Of a stretch of DNA of 28,536 bases, positions 8,244 to 16,840 are shown piece by piece; position 1 is the first letter of the stretch, and every line of letters starts with the position of its first letter. The notes beneath the pieces were generated by a model. The model had not been told where the DNA came from. It saw only the letters and a list, made by a program, of their open reading frames with translations, and did no database searches. The position numbers and the translations under genes were made by a program. Source of the stretch: an uncultured Lachnospiraceae bacterium (GTDB taxonomy: Bacteria > Bacillota > Clostridia > Lachnospirales > Lachnospiraceae); the NCBI GenBank assembly GCA_934418125.1, contig CAKRWT010000029.1, forward strand, positions 1 to 28,536. The letters are read 5' to 3'.

Positions 8244-9405
8244 GAAAAAAGTCGTTAATCTTGATATGAAACAGTATGGAATGTTTCTTGCATTGATTGC
8301 AATTTTTGTTATTTTCTCGTTAATGACAGGTGGAAAGAATCTCTCTCCTGCCAATATCAATAACCTGGTAATGCAGAACGGATATGTTGTTATTCTGGCA
8401 ATTGGTATGTTACTCTGTGTACTTACCGGTAACGTAGACCTCGGTGTTGGTTCTGTAGTGGCACTGACAGGTGCAACGGCCGGCATTATTCTGGTAGATT
8501 ATAAAATGAACATGTGGGCAGCTATTGCCTGTGCCATTGTAATTGGTCTTTTGATAGGTATGTTTGCAGGCTTCTTTATCGCTTACCTGAACATACCGCC
8601 ATTTGTTGTAACGCTGGCAACCATGTTGATGGGACGTGGTCTTACTTATACTTTGCTGCAGGCGCAGACAAAGGGACCTTTACCGGATAATTATGTATTT
8701 ATCGGTGCAGGCTTTTTACCGACCATCAAAATTCCCTTTGGCGACGGAACCCTGGATTTGGTATCGATTGGAGTAGCCGCGATTGCATCCGTAGTGCTGC
8801 TGATGGCAGAAGCAAGAGCTATCCGTACTAAGAAGAAATATGGCTTTGCAACGAATCCGGTGTGGCAGACAGTAGTTAAGCTTGCCGTTATGTTGTTTAT
8901 CATCTGGTTCTTCTTCTATAAGCTTGCACGCTACAATGGACTTCCGTTTGTACTGCTTCTGATGGTGGTGCTCGTTGGAATCTATGCTTTTATCACCAGC
9001 AAGACAGTAGCAGGACGTCAGATTTATGCCTTAGGAGGCAACAGAAAAGCAGCAAACTTATCCGGTATTGATACAAGAAAGGTTTTCTTCTGGGTATATA
9101 CGAACATGGGTATCCTCAGTGCAGTAGCTGGTATTGTACTGTCAGCACGTAACGCATCTTCTACACCGAAAGCCGGAGATGGTTTTGAAATGGATGCTAT
9201 TGCGTCCTGCTACATTGGCGGCGCAGCAGTAGCCGGTGGTGCTGGAAGCATTATGGGAGCCGTTATTGGTGCATTTATTATGGGTATCCTGAATAATGGA
9301 ATGTCTCTTTACGGATGGTCAACTGATATTCAGAAAATTGTAAAAGGTGCTGTTCTGTTAGGCGCAGTAACAGTCGATGTGTTATCTAAACGAAAGAAAG
9401 GATAA
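8236..9405 (+). CDS. mmsB: Multiple-monosaccharide ABC transporter permease (MmsB/GguB)
   Basis: A 389-residue membrane permease of the CUT2 (BPD_transp_2) type, forming the channel with MmsA. Many hydrophobic helices are visible, with the family signature [16 protein letters not shown] near residue 75 and, close to the C-terminus, glycine-rich [21 protein letters not shown] chose the ATG at 8236, which has GAAAGGA (8221-8227) at proper spacing, over an in-frame ATG at 8227 that lies at that site. The chosen start overlaps the ATPase stop (ATGAATAA). A long hydrophilic insert around residues 200-215 ([10 protein letters not shown]) is usual in GguB-type permeases. The next gene begins 5 bases after its stop. 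Confidence 0.93.
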   Translation: MNKKKVVNLDMKQYGMFLALIAIFVIFSLMTGGKNLSPANINNLVMQNGYVVILAIGMLLCVLTGNVDLGVGSVVALTGATAGIILVDYKMNMWAAIACAIVIGLLIGMFAGFFIAYLNIPPFVVTLATMLMGRGLTYTLLQAQTKGPLPDNYVFIGAGFLPTIKIPFGDGTLDLVSIGVAAIASVVLLMAEARAIRTKKKYGFATNPVWQTVVKLAVMLFIIWFFFYKLARYNGLPFVLLLMVVLVGIYAFITSKTVAGRQIYALGGNRKAANLSGIDTRKVFFWVYTNMGILSAVAGIVLSARNASSTPKAGDGFEMDAIASCYIGGAAVAGGAGSIMGAVIGAFIMGILNNGMSLYGWSTDIQKIVKGAVLLGAVTVDVLSKRKKG

Positions 9406-9409
9406 TATA

Positions 9410-11134
9410 ATGAAAAGGCGAACTCGAAGGAAGAACATGCAGAGACGAACAAAAATAGCCGTTAAAATAAACGGTCTGGTGTTTGGTGTGATTCTAGTGT
9501 TTGGCGTTATGCTTGCGATTGTACTTGCCAAGGCTTCCATGTATAGTGAACAATATGAAGGAGTCCTTGATAATATCAGTAAGATTACATATATCAAAAC
9601 AAATGCGTCACAGGTTGCCAAGTCAATAGAGCACATGTGTGGTGTGGGTGTGGAAATAGCATCCACCGGACATCAGGACATTGTGGATACGATGACGGTC
9701 TATTGTGAGGAAATCGGTAAGAATATTGGAGAAGATGTGGAATTTAACCAGAATCGGAACCAGTATGAAAGCTTTGCCTCTGAAGTTGGCAAGTATACGA
9801 ATATGTATGAGGAACTGGTAACAGCCTGCGGGGAGAATTATGGCGCAGAGGGACTGGAACAGGCACATCAGTTAGCTAATAATACGTCCTTCCTGCTTTC
9901 TTCCGCTGAGACCTTACTGGTATTGGAAATTACCAGAAGTGAACAGGTAGAGGCACAGATTGCCGAGGGTTTTGGCAAAATGATAATGCTTAGTGTTGCC
10001 ATTTCTGTCATTATGGTAATCGTGCTATTGCTTAGCTCTGTTATGATATCAATCAGTATTACCAGACCGGTTGACGTGCTCCGAAAGAATCTTATGGTAA
10101 TGTCTGAGAGAAATCTTACCGGGGAAGCATTGAAGATACATTCGATGGATGAAGTCGGGCAGGCGACGGGAGCCTTTAATATCATGAAAGAAACACTTAT
10201 CCACATGATTACAAAGGTAAAAGGCGGAACAGAAAATCTGCGGAATACAACGGTGGTCATTAACGATAATGTGGAAGAGAATACACAGGGCAGTTTTAAA
10301 ATAGCAGATGCAGTGGAAAGTATGCTGGGTGGACTGCAAGACCAGCAGCGCGAGGTTACCAATATTGTAGAACAGATTAACCGGATGGAACAGACAGTCA
10401 GCAGGGTCAGTGAGGATGCAGGACGCATTCAACAGAATTCGGAAGATGCAAGGAAGAATGCAGAAAGTGGTATGCAGAAAATAGAAGCCTATGTTAGTCA
10501 GATGCAGGAAGTCAATGCTTCTATGCAGGAGATGGGACAGGTTTTTGCATCCTTCGATGAGAGTATGAAGGGAATGGAAAAGGCATTGAATGCCATTACG
10601 GAGATAGCATCCCAGACAAATCTGTTATCTTTGAATGCCTCCATAGAGGCTGCCAGGGCAGGCGAAGCCGGAAGAGGTTTTGCGGTAGTGGCAGAAGAAA
10701 TCAGAAAGCTGGCAGATGATTCCCAGACGATTGCCGGGCAGATTGGAAAGATGATTGAATCGGTACAACAGCAGGCAGATGTCATGAGCAAACAGCTAAA
10801 GGAGAGCCTGCAACAGCTGGAAATTGGTAATGAAATGACCGGAGAAGCGAAACATAGCTTCTCGATGATCCGGGAAGGTACCCGTGTTGTAGGAGAAAGT
10901 GTAGACAATATTACCGGACGGATTCAGAATCTGTCCGAACAAATCGCGGCAACAGTTACCGGTGCAGGAAATATTTCAGGAGCAGCCAGTGAGAATGTGG
11001 ATGAGATTAATGAAATCAGCTCCATTGTGACACAGGAAACGGCAAATCTGCAGGACGTGTCAGAAGCTATGAATCATTTATTACAGGCTACTGTGGAACT
11101 GGAAGAACTGGTGGATGAATTCGTGATGAGTTAA
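9410..11134 (+). CDS. Methyl-accepting chemotaxis protein, last gene of the sugar importer operon
   Basis: A 574-residue transmembrane chemoreceptor. A basic N-terminus is followed by helix 1 (about 18-41), an extracellular mostly helical sensor domain of about 150 residues (42-189), helix 2 (about 190-215), a HAMP domain (about 216-265) and a cytoplasmic signalling coiled coil. The kinase-contacting tip is clear at about 397-432 ([20 protein letters not shown], then [13 protein letters not shown]). It relays ligand or binding-protein occupancy to CheA and the flagella. The ATG at 9410 lies 5 bases after the permease stop, with AAAGGA just upstream, so it is cotranscribed with the importer. 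This implies taxis towards the imported sugar, perhaps through the ChvE-like protein, as E. coli Trg senses MglB and RbsB (analogy, not shown here). Confidence 0.93.
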   Translation: MKRRTRRKNMQRRTKIAVKINGLVFGVILVFGVMLAIVLAKASMYSEQYEGVLDNISKITYIKTNASQVAKSIEHMCGVGVEIASTGHQDIVDTMTVYCEEIGKNIGEDVEFNQNRNQYESFASEVGKYTNMYEELVTACGENYGAEGLEQAHQLANNTSFLLSSAETLLVLEITRSEQVEAQIAEGFGKMIMLSVAISVIMVIVLLLSSVMISISITRPVDVLRKNLMVMSERNLTGEALKIHSMDEVGQATGAFNIMKETLIHMITKVKGGTENLRNTTVVINDNVEENTQGSFKIADAVESMLGGLQDQQREVTNIVEQINRMEQTVSRVSEDAGRIQQNSEDARKNAESGMQKIEAYVSQMQEVNASMQEMGQVFASFDESMKGMEKALNAITEIASQTNLLSLNASIEAARAGEAGRGFAVVAEEIRKLADDSQTIAGQIGKMIESVQQQADVMSKQLKESLQQLEIGNEMTGEAKHSFSMIREGTRVVGESVDNITGRIQNLSEQIAATVTGAGNISGAASENVDEINEISSIVTQETANLQDVSEAMNHLLQATVELEELVDEFVMS

Positions 11135-11149
11135 AAGTCAAAAAGAGAC

Positions 11150-11180
11150 AGAGGTATGCAGAATGCATGCCTCTTCTTTG
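11150..11180 (+). terminator. Terminator after the chemoreceptor gene
   Basis: AGAGGTATGC (11150-11159) pairs with GCATGCCTCT (11165-11174) through one G-U, with loop AGAAT. The pyrimidine-rich tail TCTTTG is only moderately T-rich, so some readthrough into the next gene is possible. It closes the importer-chemoreceptor operon. Confidence 0.65.
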
Positions 11181-11189
11181 TATTATGTA

Positions 11190-11218
11190 TTCTGTTTTCC
11201 AGGGGAAAATGATATACT
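11190..11218 (+). promoter_or_regulatory. Candidate promoter of the sensor operon (extended -10)
   Basis: TATACT (11213-11218) is preceded by TGA, an extended -10. The hexamer 17 bases upstream, TTCTGT, is a poor -35. An inverted repeat TTTTCC-AGG-GGAAAA lies inside the spacer. Weak -35 plus extended -10 is the same arrangement as at the importer operon, consistent with an activator-dependent promoter. Confidence 0.4.
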
Positions 11219-11268
11219 GATATTATATATTGGGATGAGGAAGGTATTGGAAGAGGAAGGAGGCAGTG

Positions 11269-12414
11269 ATGCGTTTCCGGAGAATGATGACAGGCATTCT
11301 GGCAGGAGTGGTAATACTGACAGGATGCGGCAGGCAGTTGGAAAGGCCACAGGACAGAGCGGTTTATTATGAGCGGCTTCTTTCGGGGATAGAGGATACG
11401 GAACCATTGCAGGAAGAGCCACATAAGAAGGTGGGAGTTATGATGCCTAACAAAACATCCGAACGTTGGATTAGTGATGGCATCAATATGAAGGCAAAAC
11501 TGGAATTATTGGGATATGATGTAGATTTACAGTATGCGGAGGATGAAATAGAACTGCAGATAGCCCAGATAGAGAAAATGATAGAAAATGGGGTAGATTG
11601 TCTGGTGGTAGCCTCGATTGATTCCAGCAGACTGACAGACAGCCTGCAGAAGGCAAAAGAGCAGAAGATACCTGTCATTGCTTATGACAGATTGCTGATG
11701 GATACAGATGCGGTTTCTTATTATGCCAGCTTTGATAATAAAGCAGTCGGAGAGCTGATTGGTCGTTACATTGTGGAAGAACGGCAACTGGAGCGGGCCG
11801 CGTTGGAAGGAAGGAGCTATACCATTGAGTTTTTTATGGGTTCTCCGGATGATAACAATGCATTATTTCTGTATGACGGTCTGATGGAGCAGCTGCAGCC
11901 TTATTTGGAGAATGGGACACTTATCTGCAAATCGGGCGAGATGACTTTTGAAGAAACCTGCATTCTGCGATGGTCCAGAGAAACAGCCAGACTTCGATGC
12001 CGGCAATTGTTAGATGAGTATTACCAGACAGAGAAGCTGGATATTGCCTGTTCAGCCTTTGATGGTTTTGCTTATGGCATTATACAGGCATGTATGAGTG
12101 CACAGTATGACAGTACAGACTGGCCGCTGATAACCGGGCAGGACGCGGAAAGTGATACCATCAGAAATATTGCACATGGATATCAGGCAATGTCTATTTT
12201 TAAGGATACCAGGGAACTTTCCACCAAGTGCGTGACGATGGTGCAGGCGGTTTTGGAGGATACGAAGCCAGAGCTGAATGATACAGAAACATATTATAAT
12301 AATGTCATGACAGTGCCCGCCTATTTGTGCAATCCGGTAGTGGTGGATGCAAACAATTATGAAGAAGTTCTGATTGAGAGTGGGTATTATACGCAGGAGC
12401 AGATTTTCAGATAA
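11269..12414 (+). CDS. ChvE-family sugar-binding lipoprotein paralogue, probably a sensor
   Basis: A 381-residue lipoprotein with lipobox LTGC (Cys20). It is clearly a paralogue of the binding protein at 5403: the two share long near-identical blocks such as AYDRLLMDTDAVSYYA, YTIEFFMGSPDDNNA and SAFDGFAYG/TAFDGFAYG. It differs in a shorter linker without the Thr/Glu repeat and a divergent N-terminus. The start is taken at ATG 11269, where AAGGAGG (11257-11263) is well spaced; an in-frame GTG three bases earlier is too close. No permease or ATPase follows; a response regulator begins 26 bases downstream, then a histidine kinase. By analogy with clostridial XylFII-LytS/YesN, where an extracellular xylose-binding protein works with a histidine kinase, I infer a sensing role; transport by the upstream MmsAB is the alternative. 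Confidence 0.88.
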   Translation: MRFRRMMTGILAGVVILTGCGRQLERPQDRAVYYERLLSGIEDTEPLQEEPHKKVGVMMPNKTSERWISDGINMKAKLELLGYDVDLQYAEDEIELQIAQIEKMIENGVDCLVVASIDSSRLTDSLQKAKEQKIPVIAYDRLLMDTDAVSYYASFDNKAVGELIGRYIVEERQLERAALEGRSYTIEFFMGSPDDNNALFLYDGLMEQLQPYLENGTLICKSGEMTFEETCILRWSRETARLRCRQLLDEYYQTEKLDIACSAFDGFAYGIIQACMSAQYDSTDWPLITGQDAESDTIRNIAHGYQAMSIFKDTRELSTKCVTMVQAVLEDTKPELNDTETYYNNVMTVPAYLCNPVVVDANNYEEVLIESGYYTQEQIFR

Positions 12415-12439
12415 GAGAAGAGATATGTGGGGGATAGCA

Positions 12440-14062
12440 ATGAATTATTATAAAGTAATGCTGGTGGATGATGAAGAAACAGTCAGGGAAGCCATTGCCA
12501 GAAAGCTGGCATGGGAAGAGATTGGGTTTCAGGTGGTTGCCATGGCAGAAAATGGTGAGGATGCACTGGAAAAGGCAGAACAGTATGCACCGGATGTGGT
12601 TATGTCAGATATCTGTATGCCCTTTATGGATGGGCTGACTTTTTGCAAAAAACTGAAAGAACTGATGCCCGGAACCAAAATTATTTTTTTCTCAGGCTAC
12701 GACGAGTTTGAATATGCCAAGGAAGCTATCAGACTGGAGGCAGAAGAATATATATTAAAACCCATTGACGCCCAGGAATTACAGGAAATATTTATACGGA
12801 TAAAGAAAAACCTGGATGAGGAGCTTGACCGAAGAAGAAATGTGGACAGGCTGAAGCGGTATTATGAGGAAAGTATCCCGATGCTGCAGGACCAGTTAAT
12901 CATTGGTCTGCTGGAGGGCAGGATTGCCAATGCAGGATGGAGGGAACGGTCTGTGGCAGAGTATGGGTTGAAGCTGGAGGCAGCATTTTACATGGTTGGT
13001 GTGATACAGTCAGATGAGGAGGAAGGCAGTAATCTGCGGGCGGTTTCCATAAAACAACTGGTAGATGAACAACTGGATGGTAAGATAGAGTTCAAGAGTG
13101 TCAATTATCTGGGTACGATTGTAGTCATTGCACTGCTTCATGATACAGCGTCATCGGTCCGGTTTATTGCGCTGATGAATCAAAACTGCAAGCTGGCAGG
13201 CAGAATGCTGGGAAGTGCTGTGACAGCAGGTATCGGTAAGGTATATGGGAGCAAGGAGTATATCAGCCATTCCTATCTGGAGGCCAGAGAGGCTGTTGCG
13301 TACCGGATTATGATGGAACCCGGGCAGGCGATTTACATAGGAGACGTAGAACCGGAAACGATGGTACAGCCGGTAAACGGAGAGGAATGGATACGGGGAC
13401 TTGTCCGTGAAATTAAAGTGGGCACGCCCCAGTCTCTTGATGAGAGTGTGGTGGCTCTGATAGAGAAACTGAAAAAGTCCACGATTACTACCGGCTGGCT
13501 ACAGCTGTTTTTTACAGAGATTATGATAGAACTTATCCGTCTGGCCAGAAGCTATCAGTTAAAGGATGGAGAGTGGGATAAGCTGCTGGAGCGGGATTTC
13601 AGTGAAGAAATGAAACGTTTCCGTTCCTTGGATGAGCTGGGGGAATGGCTTGTCAGTATATGTCATAAGCTGCGTAACGCTATCCGGAAGGAACGGACAG
13701 ATACCACCAGGCTGCTGACGGACAAGGCACTTGCTTTTGTGGCGGAGCACTATATGGAATCGGAACTTTCCATTGATAAAGTGTGCAGCCATCTGGGGGT
13801 CAGTGCAACTTATTTTTATTCTCTTTTCAAAAAGGAGATGGGAATGAGTTTTGTGGCATATCTGACAAGGGTACGGATGGAGCAGGCAATCCGTCTCCTG
13901 GATACGACGGATGAAAAAAGTTATGTGATAGCAGGCATGGTAGGATACGAGGAGCCTAATTATTTCAGTTATGTATTTAAGAAACAATACGGCATATCGC
14001 CATCCAGATACAGACAGAGCAAGGGAAACGGGGAAGATGGACAGAAGCAGAATGAAAAGTAA
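12440..14062 (+). CDS. YesN-type response regulator (receiver plus AraC DNA-binding domain)
   Basis: A 540-residue response regulator. The receiver domain (1-120) has acidic pair Asp10-Asp11, phospho-acceptor Asp57 in VMSDICMP, Ser84 and Lys106 in YILKPID. A long middle region (about 130-420) of the kind usual in YesN proteins follows. The C-terminal AraC/XylS domain (about 430-535) has both helix-turn-helix units, with IDKVCSHLGVSATYFYSLFK and the signature ending YFSYVFKKQYGISPSRYR. The ATG at 12440 has GGGGGA five bases upstream; an in-frame ATG at 12425 is less well placed. Its kinase partner is the next gene, overlapping by 26 bases. Likely targets are the importer operon and this operon (inference from position and the weak -35 boxes). 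Confidence 0.92.
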   Translation: MNYYKVMLVDDEETVREAIARKLAWEEIGFQVVAMAENGEDALEKAEQYAPDVVMSDICMPFMDGLTFCKKLKELMPGTKIIFFSGYDEFEYAKEAIRLEAEEYILKPIDAQELQEIFIRIKKNLDEELDRRRNVDRLKRYYEESIPMLQDQLIIGLLEGRIANAGWRERSVAEYGLKLEAAFYMVGVIQSDEEEGSNLRAVSIKQLVDEQLDGKIEFKSVNYLGTIVVIALLHDTASSVRFIALMNQNCKLAGRMLGSAVTAGIGKVYGSKEYISHSYLEAREAVAYRIMMEPGQAIYIGDVEPETMVQPVNGEEWIRGLVREIKVGTPQSLDESVVALIEKLKKSTITTGWLQLFFTEIMIELIRLARSYQLKDGEWDKLLERDFSEEMKRFRSLDELGEWLVSICHKLRNAIRKERTDTTRLLTDKALAFVAEHYMESELSIDKVCSHLGVSATYFYSLFKKEMGMSFVAYLTRVRMEQAIRLLDTTDEKSYVIAGMVGYEEPNYFSYVFKKQYGISPSRYRQSKGNGEDGQKQNEK

Positions 14063-15860
14063 ATTGGCAGATGTCTGCCATTTGCCGGGAAGCATATATC
14101 AGAGACGTAATATACAGTTTATCATTTCCTTGTCTTTTACGTTGGTGGCATTGGTCAGTATGCTTTTTATGGGTACTGCCTTTTATACCAGGTTTGTCCG
14201 GAATAACAGAGAGATAGAGCTGGAAAATAACAGACAGATGCTGGAACAGATTAGCTGGAATTTGAACGGCTATATCCGGAACATGATGAATATTTCGGAC
14301 GTGATGTATTATAACGTGATTAAGAATAAGGATTTAACGCAGGATTCCATCAATGCGGAAATGAGTCTTTTGTATGAGGAAAACAAGGATTATCTGGTCA
14401 GTATCGTATGCGTGACAGAAGATGGAGCGGTACTGGCAGCGGCACCGATTGCTACCAGAAAGAATCAGGTAGATTTAAAGCAGCAGGAATGGTTTATACA
14501 TGCCAATGAAAAAATTGAAAATCTGCATTTTACCACACCTCATGTGCAGAATATTTTTGAAAACAGCAATTTTCAATATGCATGGGTTATTTCCCTGAGC
14601 CGTAGTGTGGAGCTTACCAGTCTGGGGCATACCAGCCAGGGAGTGCTTTTGGTAGATATGAATTACAGTGCTATTGAGCAGGTGTTTGATAAGGCGAATG
14701 ACCGCAATCCGGGATATATTTATTTGATGGATGGAAACGGAGAAATTATTTATCACCCGAAGCAGAAGGCACTTTACGCAGGAATGGCGAAAGAGAATAA
14801 CAGGATGGCAGCATCCTATGAGGATGGCACGCACATGGAAACTTTTGAAGGAGAGGAACGTGCGGTTGTTGTCAAGACGATTGGATATACCGGATGGAAG
14901 ATTGTGAATGTGACTCCTGTCAGTGAGTTTTTTCAGAATACCATCCATATTGGCTTTTTTATGATTATGATTGCTACCGTTACCATTTTTCTGATTCTCT
15001 TTGGCAATATGTTTATTTCCGAACGTGTGACCCAGCCTTTGCGGAAACTGGAGGAGTCTATCCGGTATCTGGAGGAGGGCAGTCTGGATGAAGGAAAAAT
15101 TTATATCGGTGGTTCCCATGAAATCAGACATCTGGGAGAAACTATCAGTCTGATGGTTAAGAGACTGAAAGGGCTTATGGATAGGATGGTGCGGGAACAG
15201 GAAGAGAAAAGAAGAAGTGAGCTGGATGCTTTACAGTCGCAGATAAATCCGCATTTTCTGTATAATACGCTGGATTCCGTTGTGTGGATGGTTGAATGTG
15301 AGCAGTATCGGGATGCGATTGCCATGATAAAAGCACTGGCAAAGCTGTTCCGCATCAGCTTAAGTAAAGGAAGCAGCATTATTACCATAAGGGATGAGAT
15401 GACTCACGCGCAGAATTATATGGATATCCAACAGATGCGCTATCGGAATAAATTCAGTGTGTCCATGGAGATAGAGCCGGTTCTTTATGACTGTATTACG
15501 ATTAAATTAATTGTTCAGCCGATTCTGGAAAATGCCATTTATCATGGAATGGAATATATGGATGGGGATGGTGAGATAAGAGTCCACGGATATGAAAAGG
15601 ATGGAGATATCTATATTGATATTTCGGATAATGGAATGGGAATTCCAAAGGATATGATTGATAATCTGCTGGTGGATAAGAGCAGACCGAGGGGAAAAGG
15701 TTCGGGCATTGGTATCTGGAATGTTAATCAGAGGATTATCCTGTATTTTAAGGGAGATTATGGTCTTTCTATCCGGAGTGAGCTGGATGAGGGAACGACT
15801 GTTACCATACATCTTCCCAAAATTCTGTATGAAGATTACAGAAAGGGGGAGAAGCCATGA
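14037..15860 (+). CDS. YesM-type sensor histidine kinase with extracellular Cache-like domain
   Basis: A 607-residue membrane histidine kinase. Helix 1 (about 27-50), an extracellular Cache-like sensor region (about 51-300, with YIYLMDGNGEIIYHPK at 227-242), helix 2 (about 303-326), HAMP (about 327-380), then the His_kinase domain with phospho-acceptor His406 in INPHFLYNTLDS. The ATPase domain has QPILENAIYHG (494-504), DNGMGIP (531-537) and GKGSGIGIWNVNQR. I chose ATG 14037, preceded by AAGGG and GGGGA, which overlaps the regulator gene by 26 bases; ATG 14052 is possible and would overlap by 11. It should phosphorylate the upstream YesN protein. The flanking binding-protein genes suggest that it reads sugar occupancy outside the cell through one or more of them, rather than only by its own domain (inference). 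Confidence 0.92.
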   Translation: MDRSRMKSKLADVCHLPGSIYQRRNIQFIISLSFTLVALVSMLFMGTAFYTRFVRNNREIELENNRQMLEQISWNLNGYIRNMMNISDVMYYNVIKNKDLTQDSINAEMSLLYEENKDYLVSIVCVTEDGAVLAAAPIATRKNQVDLKQQEWFIHANEKIENLHFTTPHVQNIFENSNFQYAWVISLSRSVELTSLGHTSQGVLLVDMNYSAIEQVFDKANDRNPGYIYLMDGNGEIIYHPKQKALYAGMAKENNRMAASYEDGTHMETFEGEERAVVVKTIGYTGWKIVNVTPVSEFFQNTIHIGFFMIMIATVTIFLILFGNMFISERVTQPLRKLEESIRYLEEGSLDEGKIYIGGSHEIRHLGETISLMVKRLKGLMDRMVREQEEKRRSELDALQSQINPHFLYNTLDSVVWMVECEQYRDAIAMIKALAKLFRISLSKGSSIITIRDEMTHAQNYMDIQQMRYRNKFSVSMEIEPVLYDCITIKLIVQPILENAIYHGMEYMDGDGEIRVHGYEKDGDIYIDISDNGMGIPKDMIDNLLVDKSRPRGKGSGIGIWNVNQRIILYFKGDYGLSIRSELDEGTTVTIHLPKILYEDYRKGEKP

Positions 15861-16828
15861 TAAAGCTTTCAAGAGGAAAGAAAATTCTACTGTGGGGTAT
15901 CGCTATCGTATTGGTTATGCTGATTGCGGAAGCGCTGGCGTATATCATATATGAATCCAGAGAAGAGCCGAGGCTTCATGTGTCTGTTATTCTCAGCAGT
16001 GCTCAGACAGACCGTTGGGAAAATCTGCGTCTGGGGGCAGAACAGGCTGCCGGCGAAAGACGGACAGAGATCAATATTATTACAATGTCAGTGAATGCAG
16101 ATGCACAGGAACAGATAGCGGTAATTAACCGTGAATTGGTCAATGGTACAGATGCAGTCATCATAGAGGCGGCAGACAGCAGACTGGTCGAAGAATATTT
16201 TCATACAGTAGCCTGCGATGTACCGGTTATCTTTTTGTACAGCGGTTCCGAGCATATGGAGGATGCGTGGTATGTTGCGGTAGACAATTATGAGATGGGG
16301 CATGCCCTGGCAGAAGATATTATCGAGAAGGAATGGAAATGGGTTAAAGTGGCCATTGTTCTGGATGATATGCAGAAACAATGCGTAGCGGAACGATATC
16401 AGGGAGTGTACGATGCGCTGGCAGACTATGCAGATGAGGTGGTTATCTGGGAAAAGGATGACACGATTGAGGAAAGCACGCTGCCCCTTTTTCTTCAGGA
16501 AAAAATGATAGAAGAGGCAGTAGATGTAGTGGTAACATTGGATAACCAGAGGACGGAGGCTATCATTGATGCGGCACAGAACTTAAATAAGGATATTAGA
16601 ATCTATGGAATTGGGAACAGCGACAAGGTTGTGCATTATCTGGATGAGGGATTGGTTAAGGCGATTGCTTATCCAAATGATTTCAGTGCAGGGTATCTGA
16701 GCATGAATATTATCCTGCAGAAAAAGCGGCAGGATAAAGGGACAAGTATCGTAGAATATAAGATTGTGGACAGGGAAAAGATGTACACGCAGGAATATGA
16801 AAAGGTAATATTCCCATTTGTAAAATAA
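15857..16828 (+). CDS. Membrane-anchored periplasmic-binding-type protein (RbsB/LacI fold)
   Basis: A 323-residue protein with a basic N-terminus and one hydrophobic helix (about 9-31) but no lipobox cysteine and no obvious signal-peptidase site, so it is probably held by an uncleaved transmembrane anchor. The rest is a type I binding fold with RbsB-type pattern: HVSVILSSAQTDRW (41-54), a GTDAVIIEAAD strand-loop and a closing segment GIGNSDKVVHYLDEGLVKAI. The start overlaps the kinase stop by four bases (ATGA), so translation is coupled. No transporter subunit is linked. A fixed anchor would suit a co-receptor for the kinase, but that is inference. Ligand unknown; divergent from the ChvE pair. 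Confidence 0.8.
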   Translation: MIKLSRGKKILLWGIAIVLVMLIAEALAYIIYESREEPRLHVSVILSSAQTDRWENLRLGAEQAAGERRTEINIITMSVNADAQEQIAVINRELVNGTDAVIIEAADSRLVEEYFHTVACDVPVIFLYSGSEHMEDAWYVAVDNYEMGHALAEDIIEKEWKWVKVAIVLDDMQKQCVAERYQGVYDALADYADEVVIWEKDDTIEESTLPLFLQEKMIEEAVDVVVTLDNQRTEAIIDAAQNLNKDIRIYGIGNSDKVVHYLDEGLVKAIAYPNDFSAGYLSMNIILQKKRQDKGTSIVEYKIVDREKMYTQEYEKVIFPFVK

Positions 16829-16840
16829 GAGGAAAAGGCG

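Noticed and set aside
9868..10428. 186-codon minus-strand frame within the chemoreceptor gene
   Set aside because: The Ser/Thr/Ile-rich translation is the expected reverse reading of a coiled-coil gene; no domain is recognisable.
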